Virus record (IMG/VR): IMGVR_UViG_3300044645_002754
Coordinates: 1-64,000 of that record
DNA length: 64,000 nucleotides
DNA from: a virus
Strand: one strand, 5' to 3'
Below the pieces are notes generated by a model. The model saw only the letters and a list, made by a program, of their open reading frames with translations, searched no databases and had not been told where the DNA came from. Shown one piece after another: positions 8,310 through 16,457 of the stretch; position 1 is the first letter of the stretch; every line of letters begins with the position of its first letter. A program made the position numbers and the translations under genes.

Positions 8310-9165
8310 GCGCTACAACCAGGCCCTGCGCACAGCCGAGGACGGCACGCTGCGCCTGCTCAACCGCGTCCTCGACACCAGCTTCAACAACCTCGTCCGC
8401 CGCGCTTGCATCCACATGCGTACCGGAGCCGCTGACCCCACGCAGCGCAACCTGGCCCTTCTCCAAGAGTTCCGGCAACTGGTCCCGGCCTACCGCCCCG
8501 ACCGCGTCGACGCCTACGACCGGATCTTCCGCAACCTTGTCCAAACAGCGAGCCGCTACGGCCTGACCGTCGCCGACGAGCTCACCGGCCTGGTGCAAAC
8601 CGGCCCCCGCGTCGACGCAACCATCCCCATCGAAGCCGCCTTCGCCTCCGCCGCCCAGGCCCGGGGCTTCCTACGCAAACACGGTGAGACCTTCGCCAGC
8701 AGCGCTGCCGAGATCGTCACCCAGGGCATCGTCGAAGGCCGCGCTACCGACGCCATCGTCCACGACATGCGCTCTCGCCTCGGCGTTGTGAAATCCCGCG
8801 CCGACGTCATCGTCCGCACCGAAAGCCTGCGGGCCTACAACGACGCCTCCAACACGTACTACGCCGCCCAGGGCATCGATCTGGTGATGTACTACGCCAC
8901 GGCGGATGACCGCAGCTGCGCCTATTGCGCCCCGAGAGCGGGCCAGATCTATCGCCGCCCAGAGATCCGCGTCCCCCTGCACCCGCGCTGCCGCTGTTAC
9001 CTCGCCCCTTGGACAAACGAGGCCGACAGCCTCGACCCGGACTACGCAGCTATGCAGAAATCGCATCAGCGCGATGTAGCCCGTGCTTTGGAAGCAACGC
9101 GCATCGAGCCTGTTGCCCTGAACAAGGCCGCCGTCTTCGAGCAGATCGCGCCGGTTCCGCTCTAA
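8266..9165 (+). CDS. Minor head protein, Mu F / SPP1 gp7-like
   Basis: A 299-residue protein of the phage head morphogenesis (Mu F) family, a minor capsid component bound to the portal and needed for head assembly or DNA ejection. The C-terminal third carries the diagnostic pattern: RTESLRAYNDAS, then TADDRSCAYCAPRAGQ and PLHPRCRCYL, i.e. a CxxC plus HPxCRC metal-binding arrangement. Two GTG starts are possible, 8266 (44-bp overlap with the previous gene) and 8296. Its place after the portal is typical. Confidence 0.88.
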   Translation: MLGAAAQGAIVDVVERYNQALRTAEDGTLRLLNRVLDTSFNNLVRRACIHMRTGAADPTQRNLALLQEFRQLVPAYRPDRVDAYDRIFRNLVQTASRYGLTVADELTGLVQTGPRVDATIPIEAAFASAAQARGFLRKHGETFASSAAEIVTQGIVEGRATDAIVHDMRSRLGVVKSRADVIVRTESLRAYNDASNTYYAAQGIDLVMYYATADDRSCAYCAPRAGQIYRRPEIRVPLHPRCRCYLAPWTNEADSLDPDYAAMQKSHQRDVARALEATRIEPVALNKAAVFEQIAPVPL

Positions 9166-9175
9166 CGGCCCTCCA

Positions 9176-9181
9176 TAGCCT
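9176..9181 (+). promoter_or_regulatory. Candidate -10 box upstream of 9218 gene
   Basis: TAGCCT followed by G, preceded by CTCCA, lies 36 bp before the ATG at 9218. The same CCxCCATARCYTG pattern occurs at 34989 and 41943. No clear -35 hexamer is present. Confidence 0.35.
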
Positions 9182-9217
9182 GGCTTATACAGCCTGGGCG
9201 GACGCGCCCTGCTCGCT

Positions 9218-10207
9218 ATGCCTGCCACCAAGAAGTCCGCCGCCTACGAAAAGGGTCTGCGCGAAGGCCGCGCCGACAAGAGCAAGCCCTCCATCGAGAT
9301 CGAAATCAACCCCGAGGGCGAAGAGGAAGAGGAGATGGGCACCGAAGAGATGGACGGCGCCAAGCCTCACTCCCGCAAGCGCAGTGCCAAAGGCGCGAAG
9401 AACACCAAAGCCCCGATGGATGCCGAGTGCGGATGCATGGGCAAGGGCCGTAAGGGCAAAGCCTCCTGCGACGGCAGCTGCGGCAAGTCCATGAAGGACG
9501 GCAGCTACGCCAAAAAGATGGACTGCAACGATGCCCTGAGCCCGCAGGAGTACCTCGCGGCCTGCGATCTTGGCATCCAGCACCGCTCCCGCGCCTACAT
9601 CCGTTCTCGGCTCGACGCCGCTGAGCGCCTGGACCTCAAGTGCGGTGCCGGCTCGATCTCCGAGGGCGAAAAATGCACCAAGGGCACGGCGCAGAAAGCT
9701 CAAGCACCTCAAGGTAAAGGTGGCCGCGTCCGTGGCGCGCTTGAGAATGCAGCAATCATCGCCGGCGGTGCTGGCACTGCATTCAGCTACGGACAAGTGG
9801 CAGTCAATGCACTGCGTGGGAACTTTGCCGGGGCCTCTAAAGCCCTGCAACGCGAAGGTGCATTTGCGTCTTTAGCCGGTGCGGGTATTGCGGCAAAAGG
9901 AGCACGAACCAAAAACAAGGTGCTTCAACAAGAAGGACTGAAGACAATCGGAGCTGGAGCAACAGCTATAGGAGCCGGTCATCTGCTTGGGGGTGGCTAC
10001 ACCAAAGGACTCAGCGTCCCTAAACCATCGACCGCAGGACTTAAACGGGGAGTCTCAAATTTGGTAGGTCGCGCCGCCGCTGCCAAGAGCAACGTCACCT
10101 ATCGCACAGCCAAATCACAGTTCGAGCGGATGTACAACCGCCCCGGCCGCCGCGACTCGGTCTACGCCGCCGGCTTCTCCCCCGAGCTCGACCAACTCGC
10201 CATCTGA
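9218..10207 (+). CDS. Cys-motif, Gly/Ala-rich virion-region protein (329 aa)
   Basis: A 329-residue protein of unknown function. The N-terminus is charged with an acidic run, then comes a Cys-rich segment (CGCMGKGRKGKASCDGSCGK, about residues 68-87), a motif ALSPQEYLAACDLGI (about 106-120) seen in cyanophage-type proteins, and a CGAGSISEGEKC cluster (about 144-155). The second half is rich in Gly/Ala with hydrophobic stretches that could insert into a membrane. GC drops in this second half. Similarity in layout to the genes at 6714 and 10211 suggests a set of internal or ejected proteins. Confidence 0.75.
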   Translation: MPATKKSAAYEKGLREGRADKSKPSIEIEINPEGEEEEEMGTEEMDGAKPHSRKRSAKGAKNTKAPMDAECGCMGKGRKGKASCDGSCGKSMKDGSYAKKMDCNDALSPQEYLAACDLGIQHRSRAYIRSRLDAAERLDLKCGAGSISEGEKCTKGTAQKAQAPQGKGGRVRGALENAAIIAGGAGTAFSYGQVAVNALRGNFAGASKALQREGAFASLAGAGIAAKGARTKNKVLQQEGLKTIGAGATAIGAGHLLGGGYTKGLSVPKPSTAGLKRGVSNLVGRAAAAKSNVTYRTAKSQFERMYNRPGRRDSVYAAGFSPELDQLAI

Positions 10208-10210
10208 GCC

Positions 10211-11065
10211 ATGGCCCTGACTCCGGCCACCGTCCGCATCGACGCCTGCTGGAAGGGCTACGTCCAGGTCGGGATGAAGCGCAAGGGCAAGCGTGAGGTG
10301 CCCAACTGCGTTCCCGCCTCCTCGGGCGTAGCCAAGCCCCGCGCTCAGAAGGACACCGAGGACGACAAGAAGTACACCAAGGTCGTCACCAACCCCGAGA
10401 CCGGCCGCAAGAACAAGGTCCGCTATGGCGCCAAGGGCTACCGCATCGCTCCTGGCACTGACAAAGGCGACCGCTACTGCGCCCGCAGCTTCGGTGACAT
10501 GAAATCCGAGGGCTACGACTGCTCCGGCGCTGAGAAGAACACCCCGCTCTGCTTGTCCCGGGCGAAGTGGAAGTGCTCCGGCAAGACCAGCCGCCGCGAT
10601 GCCGATGGCCAAGCCTGCGGCCAGGGCCACATCGCCCGAGGCAAGACCTGCCACAAACGCGGCGCCTTCCCCACCGGTAAAGCCATCGCCGCTGGCCTGA
10701 CCGCCGGTGCCGTTGCAGCCTTGACCTTCAAGGGCAGTCGCAAGGCGATCCTTGGTAGCCCCGCTGCACTTCGCCGCACAGCGCAACGCGCCGTCACCGA
10801 GGCCGTCCACAAAGCCACCGCCCCCGACCCCTCGATGCGCCTGACCCCCAAGGCGTTCAACGAGGCCAAGAAAGCTCTCAAGAACACCGGCATCCCCGGT
10901 GGCATCCGCCGGCACAACCTGACCCTTGAAGCGCTCCGCCGCAAACACGAGCCCGGCTACCGCAAGCCTCGCTTCCCTGATCGGCGCGACAACTACATCC
11001 ACCAGTACGCCACGACCTACATCGATCCCGCCCGCCAACGCCCATTCGGAACACCGCTGGGCTGA
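10211..11065 (+). CDS. Cys-motif virion-region protein (284 aa)
   Basis: A 284-residue protein of unknown function, strongly basic. The N-terminus (RIDACWKGYVQVGMKRKGKR, then VPNC) resembles small Cys/Lys-rich cyanophage proteins. A repeat of Cys motifs follows (YCARSFGDMKSEGYDC; CLSRAKWKC; ACGQGHIARGKTCHKR), then a Gly/Ala hydrophobic stretch (about residues 157-177) and a basic helical tail. It probably binds DNA or other virion proteins. It starts 3 bp after the preceding stop, so the two are probably translated together. Confidence 0.75.
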   Translation: MALTPATVRIDACWKGYVQVGMKRKGKREVPNCVPASSGVAKPRAQKDTEDDKKYTKVVTNPETGRKNKVRYGAKGYRIAPGTDKGDRYCARSFGDMKSEGYDCSGAEKNTPLCLSRAKWKCSGKTSRRDADGQACGQGHIARGKTCHKRGAFPTGKAIAAGLTAGAVAALTFKGSRKAILGSPAALRRTAQRAVTEAVHKATAPDPSMRLTPKAFNEAKKALKNTGIPGGIRRHNLTLEALRRKHEPGYRKPRFPDRRDNYIHQYATTYIDPARQRPFGTPLG

Positions 11066-11075
11066 CCTCCACACA

Positions 11076-11279
11076 ATGAGCTCAGTTCCCCGAGCTCGTG
11101 TGCAGGACAGCGACGTGAAACCGGCCCGACCACCCGAGCACGCCTACACCCGCATCTGGTTCTGGAACCTCGCCGGGGCCCAAACCCTGCTCTGCCCCGT
11201 CCACGAGGCCGCTGACATCCGCCAACGCCTCCTCTCCGAGGGCGCCATCGTTTGGCACACCGAGGTCTACAACGCCTAG
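11076..11279 (+). CDS. Small hypothetical protein (67 aa)
   Basis: A 67-residue protein from ATG 11076. The second half (YTRIWFWNLAGAQTLLCPVH) is aromatic and hydrophobic but too short for a sure membrane segment. Its stop overlaps by 4 bp the stop of the convergent XRE gene. Function unknown. Confidence 0.5.
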   Translation: MSSVPRARVQDSDVKPARPPEHAYTRIWFWNLAGAQTLLCPVHEAADIRQRLLSEGAIVWHTEVYNA

Positions 11280-11491
11280 ATCCCCTCGATCAATTTGTGG
11301 AGCGAAATGCCATAAAGCTCGCTTAAAACGAACAGCTTTGTAAGTGAGATCTCAACTTCTCCCTTTTCCAAGCGGCTATAGGCAGCTTGACTGACACAAA
11401 GCGCTTCTGCAGCCTGCATCTGTGTCAGTCCAGCATGCACCCTTAAGCCTTTAATGCGACGACACATCGCCAACTGCCTGTGGATGGCCAC
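11276..11491 (-). CDS. XRE-family transcriptional regulator (71 aa)
   Basis: A 71-residue protein that is essentially one Cro/C1-type helix-turn-helix domain. The recognition region GLTQMQAAEALCVSQAAYSR is followed by LEKGEVEISLTKLFVLSELY, the classic XRE pattern. It begins with GTG at 11491 and is the only leftward gene among the head genes besides the HNH genes. The divergent gap to 11554 holds inverted repeats with CATTAC half-sites, so it probably regulates itself and the capsid-protease gene. Confidence 0.85.
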   Translation of the reverse strand: MAIHRQLAMCRRIKGLRVHAGLTQMQAAEALCVSQAAYSRLEKGEVEISLTKLFVLSELYGISLHKLIEGI

Positions 11492-11523
11492 AGAGATCTA
11501 CTCGCTCACCGTTTAAGGCTACT

Positions 11524-11597
11524 CATTACAAACAGGACCCGTAATGTGGTCCCATGGAAACATCTGTTTCTCGCTACGACTTCGCACCCATTACGGG
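11524..11597. promoter_or_regulatory. Putative operator half-sites between XRE gene and protease gene
   Basis: CATTAC (11524-11529) and GTAATG (11541-11546) form a perfect inverted repeat. CCCGTAATG (11538-11546) and CATTACGGG (11589-11597) form a second, 9-bp perfect inverted pair that spans the ATG at 11554. These are natural binding sites for the adjacent XRE protein. The link is inferred from position and symmetry only. Confidence 0.5.
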
Positions 11598-12858
11598 AAG
11601 CGAAACCACCGAGGAGGGTTACCTCCGCGTTTGGTGTCGTGCAGCGCGCACGGGCACGCAGCTCTATCGGCGTGCAGATGGATCCCAAGTCCGGGAATAT
11701 CGCCCCCCTGAGGAGGTGAGCAGCCCTGACTCGCTCTCCACGTTCGGCATGAAACCCGCAACGTGGGGTCACCCGCCCGTTCTTCTCGACGCCGCGAACA
11801 CCAAGCAGTACCAAATCGGCTACTCCGGTAGCCAAGTCCGGTACAACGACGGTTTCGTGGAGGTCGCCCTCGTCGTCACCGACCAGGACGCCATCGAAAA
11901 GATCAAGCGCAAAGACGCCACCGAGGTGTCTGCTGGCTACAAGGTCGATTTCGACCCCACCCCCGGTCTCACCCCCGAGGGCGAGGAGTACGCCGGCATC
12001 CAGCGCAACATCCGGGTGAACCACATCGCCATCGTCCCCCGCGGCCGGGCTGGCCCGGAGGTACGTCTCCTTCTGGATCGCATGGATGCGGCTGACGCCG
12101 TGGCCTTCGACTCAGATCTGGCCCGAATTCCCGGGTCGGCGCTCCAGCCCTGTACACATGAATCTCCCGTTATGGCCACCGTCAAACTTGACGGCCTGGA
12201 GATCGATCTGCCCGCAGAAGCAGCAACGGCGGTCCAGTCCTTCGCACGGGACATGGAGCGCCAACTCAAAGCTGTTACTGCCGAGCGCGACGAGCTGAAC
12301 TCCAAGCTCGACTCGCTCCAGGGCGACCTCGACTCCATCGCCTACGAAAAAGAAGCCGCCGAAGGCCGGGCCGACGCTCTCGAAGAGCGCATGGCTGAGC
12401 TGGAGAGCGGCTCTCCCCGCATCGACACCGCCGAGCTCGACCAACTCGTCGCCGCTCGTCTGTCGACCCTGCAAAAGCTGGCCCCCGCCTTCGCCGAGGA
12501 CTTCAAGTTCGACGGCATCGACGACGCCAGCCTCTACACCCAAGCCTTCGAGAACCTCACCGGCAACGCGCCGCGTGAGGACGCTGAACCCGCCTACATC
12601 CAAGGCGTGGTGGACGGCATCCTTGCCGCCCGCTCCGACGAGGACGGCGAAGAAGGCGAGGGTGAAGAGGCAGAAGCCGGCGAAGAAGCTCCCGAGGCTG
12701 AAGGCGACGAGCCCGAAACCAAGGAAGACCGCGCCGACAGCACCGCTTCCCTCCGGGACGCCCTGAAAGGCGCCGGCCGTGGCACCGCCTCCCCGGTAGA
12801 CACCTACCGCTCGCGGATGGCGGATGCCTGGAAGCGTCCCCTCACCGCCACCAAGTAA
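11554..12858 (+). CDS. Prohead protease/scaffold fusion (DUF2213-like)
   Basis: A 434-residue protein just upstream of the cement and capsid genes. The N-terminal ~170 residues match the DUF2213 type (TTEEGYLRVWCRAARTG; SAGYKVDFDPTPG; IRVNHIAIVPRGRAG), a putative capsid maturation protease. The C-terminal half is a long coiled coil (about residues 225-290) and an acidic tail with a basic end, as expected of a scaffold. The protease-scaffold combination is common in phages. An in-frame ATG at 12172 could yield a separate scaffold. Confidence 0.8.
   Translation: METSVSRYDFAPITGSETTEEGYLRVWCRAARTGTQLYRRADGSQVREYRPPEEVSSPDSLSTFGMKPATWGHPPVLLDAANTKQYQIGYSGSQVRYNDGFVEVALVVTDQDAIEKIKRKDATEVSAGYKVDFDPTPGLTPEGEEYAGIQRNIRVNHIAIVPRGRAGPEVRLLLDRMDAADAVAFDSDLARIPGSALQPCTHESPVMATVKLDGLEIDLPAEAATAVQSFARDMERQLKAVTAERDELNSKLDSLQGDLDSIAYEKEAAEGRADALEERMAELESGSPRIDTAELDQLVAARLSTLQKLAPAFAEDFKFDGIDDASLYTQAFENLTGNAPREDAEPAYIQGVVDGILAARSDEDGEEGEGEEAEAGEEAPEAEGDEPETKEDRADSTASLRDALKGAGRGTASPVDTYRSRMADAWKRPLTATK
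12172..12858 (+). other. Possible nested scaffold reading frame
   Basis: The in-frame ATG at 12172 (protein start MATVKLDGLEIDLP) lies where the protease domain ends and the scaffold-like coil begins. Internal initiation would give a 228-residue scaffold, as in lambda C/Nu3. No strong Shine-Dalgarno is visible, so this is inference from domain layout. Confidence 0.3.
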
Positions 12859-12870
12859 GGAGCACCTTCC

Positions 12871-13485
12871 ATGGCCGTTACTTTCACCGCCACCACTGTC
12901 GCGAACCCCTCCGGGGCTCAAGGCAGCTACCCCCTCTCCCTGATCAAGGGTCACGAGGGCATGCTGGCTGACCTGCAGGCTTACGTCTGCCGCAGCTACC
13001 GCAACCAATCCGGCGCCGCCCTCCCCTACGGCGTTCTGGTTGCCACCGACAACACCCCCACCAGCAACGACCCCCTGGCCGTTGAGATCGCGACCGGCAC
13101 CACCCTGATCCAGGGCATGGCCGTCAGCTCTCAGGTCCTCGAGGGCGCCAGCCTCGGCTCCAGCTACACCCCGGTACCCACCCCGGTGTACAGCGACGGC
13201 CGCTACGGCTACCCCGACAAAGAGACCGTAAACGTGGTCTCCAAAGGTGTTGTGTGGGTGTACTCCACCGCCGCCATCGCCCTCGGTGATGCCGTGCGTT
13301 TCTTCAAAGCTGACCACAGCGGCACCGTCGCCGGCGCCTTCCTGGGTCGCTTCACCAAAACCGCCGTTGCCAACAAGACCGTCGAGATCACCGCAGGTGC
13401 TCGCTGGCTGTCTGAAACCTCGGCTGCCGGCCTGGTCCTGCTGGAGATTGACATCCCCGGCATGACCTACTCCGCCGACGCTTGA
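12871..13485 (+). CDS. Capsid decoration / structural cement protein
   Basis: A 204-residue, beta-rich protein between scaffold and major capsid genes, the usual position of head decoration proteins. Segments such as ALPYGVLVATDN and GVVWVYSTAAIALGDAVRFF resemble phage structural cement proteins in which Gly-Val strands build a beta-sandwich. It starts at ATG 12871 with AAGGAG 6-11 bp upstream, a strong ribosome site consistent with high expression. The family assignment is moderate. Confidence 0.65.
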   Translation: MAVTFTATTVANPSGAQGSYPLSLIKGHEGMLADLQAYVCRSYRNQSGAALPYGVLVATDNTPTSNDPLAVEIATGTTLIQGMAVSSQVLEGASLGSSYTPVPTPVYSDGRYGYPDKETVNVVSKGVVWVYSTAAIALGDAVRFFKADHSGTVAGAFLGRFTKTAVANKTVEITAGARWLSETSAAGLVLLEIDIPGMTYSADA

Positions 13486-13502
13486 TCACGGAGCTTCCTG
13501 CC

Positions 13503-14420
13503 ATGACCACTGAAATCCGTAACGACGAGGTCGGCGTTTTCCTCGCTCGCGAGCTGGAAACCATCCTTGCTCGCACCTTCGAGGTCGAGTACGCCGACAT
13601 CAAGTACAGCCAGCTGATCCCCCTCTCCTCCGAGGTCGGGAACGGTGCTGACTCCTTCACCTATCGCGTCTTCGACAAGCAAGGCTCGATGAAGGTGATT
13701 GGTGACAAAGCCCAAGATCTGCCCCGCGCTGACGTGCTCCGCAAGGAAGTCACCCTGCCGGTTCGCAGCATCGGTGGCTCCTTCGCCTACACCATCCAGG
13801 AAACCCGTGCCGCCGCCATGGTGCCCGGCATGAACCTGGAGCAGCGCCGTGCCAACGCCGTGCGCCGCGCCTACGAGGAGAAGGTGCAAGAGATCGCCTA
13901 CTTCGGCGACTCCGCCTCCGGCATGAAGGGCTTCTTCAACAACGATCAGGTCGACAAGACCGTGCCGAACAAGTGGTTCGACACGGCTGGCGTGACCACC
14001 GACGAAATGCTGGAGCTCCTGAACGAAGCGCCCACCCGCCTCGTGCAGAACTCCAACATGAAGGAGATGCCCAACACGATGCTGGTGCCCTACAACGTGT
14101 ACCGCATCATCTCCACCACCCCCCGTTCGACCACCTCGGACACCACGGTGATGGAGTTCTTCCTGCGCACCAACCCGATGATCAGCTCCATCGAGCCGAT
14201 CAACGAGCTGGAAGCCAGCAAGTCCAGCGGCGCCCTCTCCAAGGACCGCGTGGTGGTGTACGACCGCAGCCCCGACAAGCTGCAGCTGCACATCCCCCAG
14301 CCCCTGGAGTTCCTGCCTCCCCTCCGCCAAGCCCTCGAGTTCAGCGTGGCTGCCCACGCCCGAATCGGTGGCCTCGCGCTCTACTACCCCAAGAGCGCCA
14401 TGGTGCTTGAAAAGGCGTAA
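13503..14420 (+). CDS. Major capsid protein (DUF2184-like)
   Basis: The shell protein of the head. The 305-residue sequence fits the DUF2184 type of HK97-fold capsid proteins: an N-terminal segment with FLARELETILARTFEVEYAD, IGGSFAYTIQETRAAAM, AYFGDSASGMKGFFN and a C-terminal YYPKSAMVLEKA. A GGAG sits about 8 bp before ATG 13503; a TTG 21 bp upstream is less likely. A hairpin terminator overlaps the stop codon, so this probably ends an abundant transcript. Confidence 0.88.
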   Translation: MTTEIRNDEVGVFLARELETILARTFEVEYADIKYSQLIPLSSEVGNGADSFTYRVFDKQGSMKVIGDKAQDLPRADVLRKEVTLPVRSIGGSFAYTIQETRAAAMVPGMNLEQRRANAVRRAYEEKVQEIAYFGDSASGMKGFFNNDQVDKTVPNKWFDTAGVTTDEMLELLNEAPTRLVQNSNMKEMPNTMLVPYNVYRIISTTPRSTTSDTTVMEFFLRTNPMISSIEPINELEASKSSGALSKDRVVVYDRSPDKLQLHIPQPLEFLPPLRQALEFSVAAHARIGGLALYYPKSAMVLEKA

Positions 14421-14435
14421 TCTTTGCGCCTTTTC
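14409..14435 (+). terminator. Hairpin terminator overlapping capsid stop codon
   Basis: GAAAAGGCG (14409-14417) pairs perfectly with CGCCTTTTC (14427-14435) around a 9-base loop. Because A and T runs flank the stem, it could act in both directions. A second perfect stem, CCATCCC/GGGATGG, follows at 14435-14457. Confidence 0.6.
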
Positions 14436-14477
14436 CATCCCAGACAGAATGGGATGGCACATCATCTTCACCCAGTC

Positions 14478-14891
14478 ATGATCATCGTTTACCGCCCCGA
14501 GCTCGAAAACCCCCCGATGGACAAGGAGTGTTCCATCGGCTTCTCGTTCGTCGGTGGCGGCGGTCTCTCCGATCACATCCAGGTCAACTCAGGCGTCACC
14601 CGTGACTTCCCCGAGCACATCTGGAACCAGATCAAGGACTACGACGTGGTCAAAAACCTCCTCTCCCTCGGCGCCCTGCGCATCGAGACCGAGGAGCCGA
14701 CGGAAACCAAAGCTGCTCCACGCGAAGCCAGCGACTCCATCGCCGACATGCCCATCACCCAGGCCATGAGCCTGATTGAGGACAGCTTCGACCTGGAGCA
14801 GCTCCGTCGGTGGGACGCCAAAGAGTCCCGCATCCGGGTGAAGAACGCGATTGCCAAGCGCATCAGCGCCATCACTGAAGGCAACGGCTAA
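14478..14891 (+). CDS. Hypothetical head protein (137 aa)
   Basis: A 137-residue protein between capsid and connector genes. The N-terminal part (CSIGFSFVGGGGLSDHIQVNSGVTRDFP) looks beta-rich and the C-terminal part is helical. Position suggests a head-completion or capsid-associated protein. I recognise no family. ATG 14478 is the start; its stop overlaps the next start (TAATGG at 14889-14894). Confidence 0.6.
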   Translation: MIIVYRPELENPPMDKECSIGFSFVGGGGLSDHIQVNSGVTRDFPEHIWNQIKDYDVVKNLLSLGALRIETEEPTETKAAPREASDSIADMPITQAMSLIEDSFDLEQLRRWDAKESRIRVKNAIAKRISAITEGNG

Positions 14892-15199
14892 TGGCTGTCC
14901 CCTCCGCCAACGCATTTCTCCTCCGCTTCCCCGAGTTCGGCGAGCAATCGCTCTCGGTGATCGAAGGCGCGTTGGCCGAGGCCGGTCGCACCACTCCTGC
15001 GACCACCTGGGGCACCACCCACACCGAGGCCGTCAGCTACCTGGCCGCCCACCTCTTGGCTTCACGCACCATCCAAATCGGCCTCCAAGTCGGCACTGCA
15101 TCCGGCTCCCCCAGCGGGAGCCTGATCGAGTCGACCCTCTACGGCCAGGAGTACCAAAGGCTCCAAAACAGCCTTCCCCTCAGCGGTTTCGCCTGGTGA
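14891..15199 (+). CDS. Head-tail connector (DUF4054-like)
   Basis: A 102-residue protein with the signature order of DUF4054 adaptors: an N-terminal FPEF segment (LLRFPEFGEQSLSVIEGAL), a middle helix with YLAAHLLA, and a C-terminal SLIESTLYGQEYQRLQ ending before a hydrophobic tail. Such proteins form the ring that joins the portal to the neck. It starts at ATG 14891 on the previous stop. Confidence 0.78.
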   Translation: MAVPSANAFLLRFPEFGEQSLSVIEGALAEAGRTTPATTWGTTHTEAVSYLAAHLLASRTIQIGLQVGTASGSPSGSLIESTLYGQEYQRLQNSLPLSGFAW

Positions 15200-15202
15200 G
15201 CC

Positions 15203-15601
15203 ATGGCCATCCCGGCATCCACCCTCGCCAACTACGCCCCCTGGGGTAACGCCCAGCTGGCCTTCGAAGTTGGCACGGGGTTTGCCACGACGGATCCCGC
15301 CACCGGCAACGCCATCCAGACCACCGAGACCCTGGAGTACCTCGCCGCCTTCACCCTCCAAGCCCCCAGCTGGAAGCCCGAAAGCGGAGTCGACTCCACC
15401 ACCTACTCCTGCCGAGGCCGTCTACTGAGCCCCGCGATCCTCGATCCCCGCATCACCAACGGCTCCCAAGCCGACTGTGTGATCAACGGCTACCGAGGGC
15501 GCTTCGAGCTCATCTTCGACCTGGCGATGGACAGCGCCCACCGGCGTGACCTGCGCCAATCCATCGAAGGCACCTTCCGCGTTGTGGGGGGACCGACCTA
15601 A
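15203..15601 (+). CDS. Putative neck / head-closure protein (132 aa)
   Basis: A 132-residue, beta-rich protein located between the adaptor and the gp10-like gene, where head-closure (stopper) proteins lie. The segment GYRGRFELIFDLAMDSAHRRDLRQ and the preceding beta strands give no definite family match. The call rests on position. It starts 3 bp after the previous stop and ends on the next start. Confidence 0.5.
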   Translation: MAIPASTLANYAPWGNAQLAFEVGTGFATTDPATGNAIQTTETLEYLAAFTLQAPSWKPESGVDSTTYSCRGRLLSPAILDPRITNGSQADCVINGYRGRFELIFDLAMDSAHRRDLRQSIEGTFRVVGGPT

Positions 15602-15975
15602 TGGCCCGCCCCCAACCGCAACTCAGCCAAGCCCTCGAACTTGCCACCGCCCAAGCGGTCCGCGAGCTCGGCACCTGGCTCGACGCCCGCTTCTCCGAGG
15701 AGATCTCCTCCGTGAAATGGGAGTACCCCACCCCGCCCCAAGTGCGGGACATCGTGGACACCGGCCGTCTCCGCGCCAGCCAGACGCGCACCGTCAACTC
15801 CGACGGTTCCGTCACCTTCACCTGGCCGGTCGACTACGCCCAACAAGTCCACGAGGGCGGCGTATCCACCACCGGCATGCGCTTCCCGGGCCGCCCCTGG
15901 ACCAAAGCCCCCCTTGAGGGAGCCGCCTCCAAGTTCGGCCAACTGCTGCGCTCTGCCTTGGAGAAGCAGCAATGA
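15601..15975 (+). CDS. HK97 gp10-like neck/tail-completion protein
   Basis: A 124-residue protein with features of the HK97 gp10 family: N-terminal helix, TGRLRASQT (about residues 58-66), then a strand-rich part ending YAQQVHEGG and a final basic helix. These proteins join head to tail. Start ATG 15601; its stop overlaps the next start by 4 bp. Confidence 0.7.
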   Translation: MARPQPQLSQALELATAQAVRELGTWLDARFSEEISSVKWEYPTPPQVRDIVDTGRLRASQTRTVNSDGSVTFTWPVDYAQQVHEGGVSTTGMRFPGRPWTKAPLEGAASKFGQLLRSALEKQQ

Positions 15976-16445
15976 CGATCTCGACCCACTGCCCCCCGGT
16001 TACTGCTCTTCGGAGCACCCTTGAGCGCCACATCCTCGATCTCTTCGAGGACGACGGCTCCACCCTCAAGGCGTACACCGCCTGGCCTGGGTACTACACG
16101 CTCCCCGATACCAGCCGCGTCCCTGCGGTCTACGTCGCCGGCGCCACGATGGTCCCCTCCAACTGGGCGATCACCGGCATCGAGTGCGTCATCGAGGACG
16201 TTCCCGAGATCACCAGCCCCGGCTCGATGAGCGGAGTCCTGTCCTTCGAGACCTGGACGGTCCGCTTCACGAACTACGGCACCAAGGAAGGCACCCGAAT
16301 GCCGGTCTCGCTGCTGGACATCAGCCGCCGTCTGGCCCGCGCCTTCCCACGGGACCAAGTCACGTACATGGCCCGGACCGAGGTCACCTTCGAGGCCCTC
16401 ACGGCCCGCATCCGCGGAGCCGTTCTGAACCCCCCGATCCCTTAA
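15972..16445 (+). CDS. Putative tail terminator protein (157 aa)
   Basis: A 157-residue protein directly before the major tail protein, the standard place for the tail terminator that caps the tube. N-terminal helix LRSTLERHILDLFEDDG and the beta region LSFETWTVRFTNYG fit the terminator fold in outline. There is no strict motif, so the call is positional. Confidence 0.6.
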   Translation: MTISTHCPPVTALRSTLERHILDLFEDDGSTLKAYTAWPGYYTLPDTSRVPAVYVAGATMVPSNWAITGIECVIEDVPEITSPGSMSGVLSFETWTVRFTNYGTKEGTRMPVSLLDISRRLARAFPRDQVTYMARTEVTFEALTARIRGAVLNPPIP

Positions 16446-16457
16446 GGAGTCACCACA

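Noticed and set aside
12112-13317. Long antisense open frame of 401 codons opposite the scaffold and cement genes
   Set aside because: It is a shadow of GC-rich coding DNA: Gly/Ala/Val-rich, with no start signal and no domain. The same holds for long antisense frames at 3251-4159, 5317-6342, 15834-17210, 26300-27568, 31114-32055 and 35124-36590.
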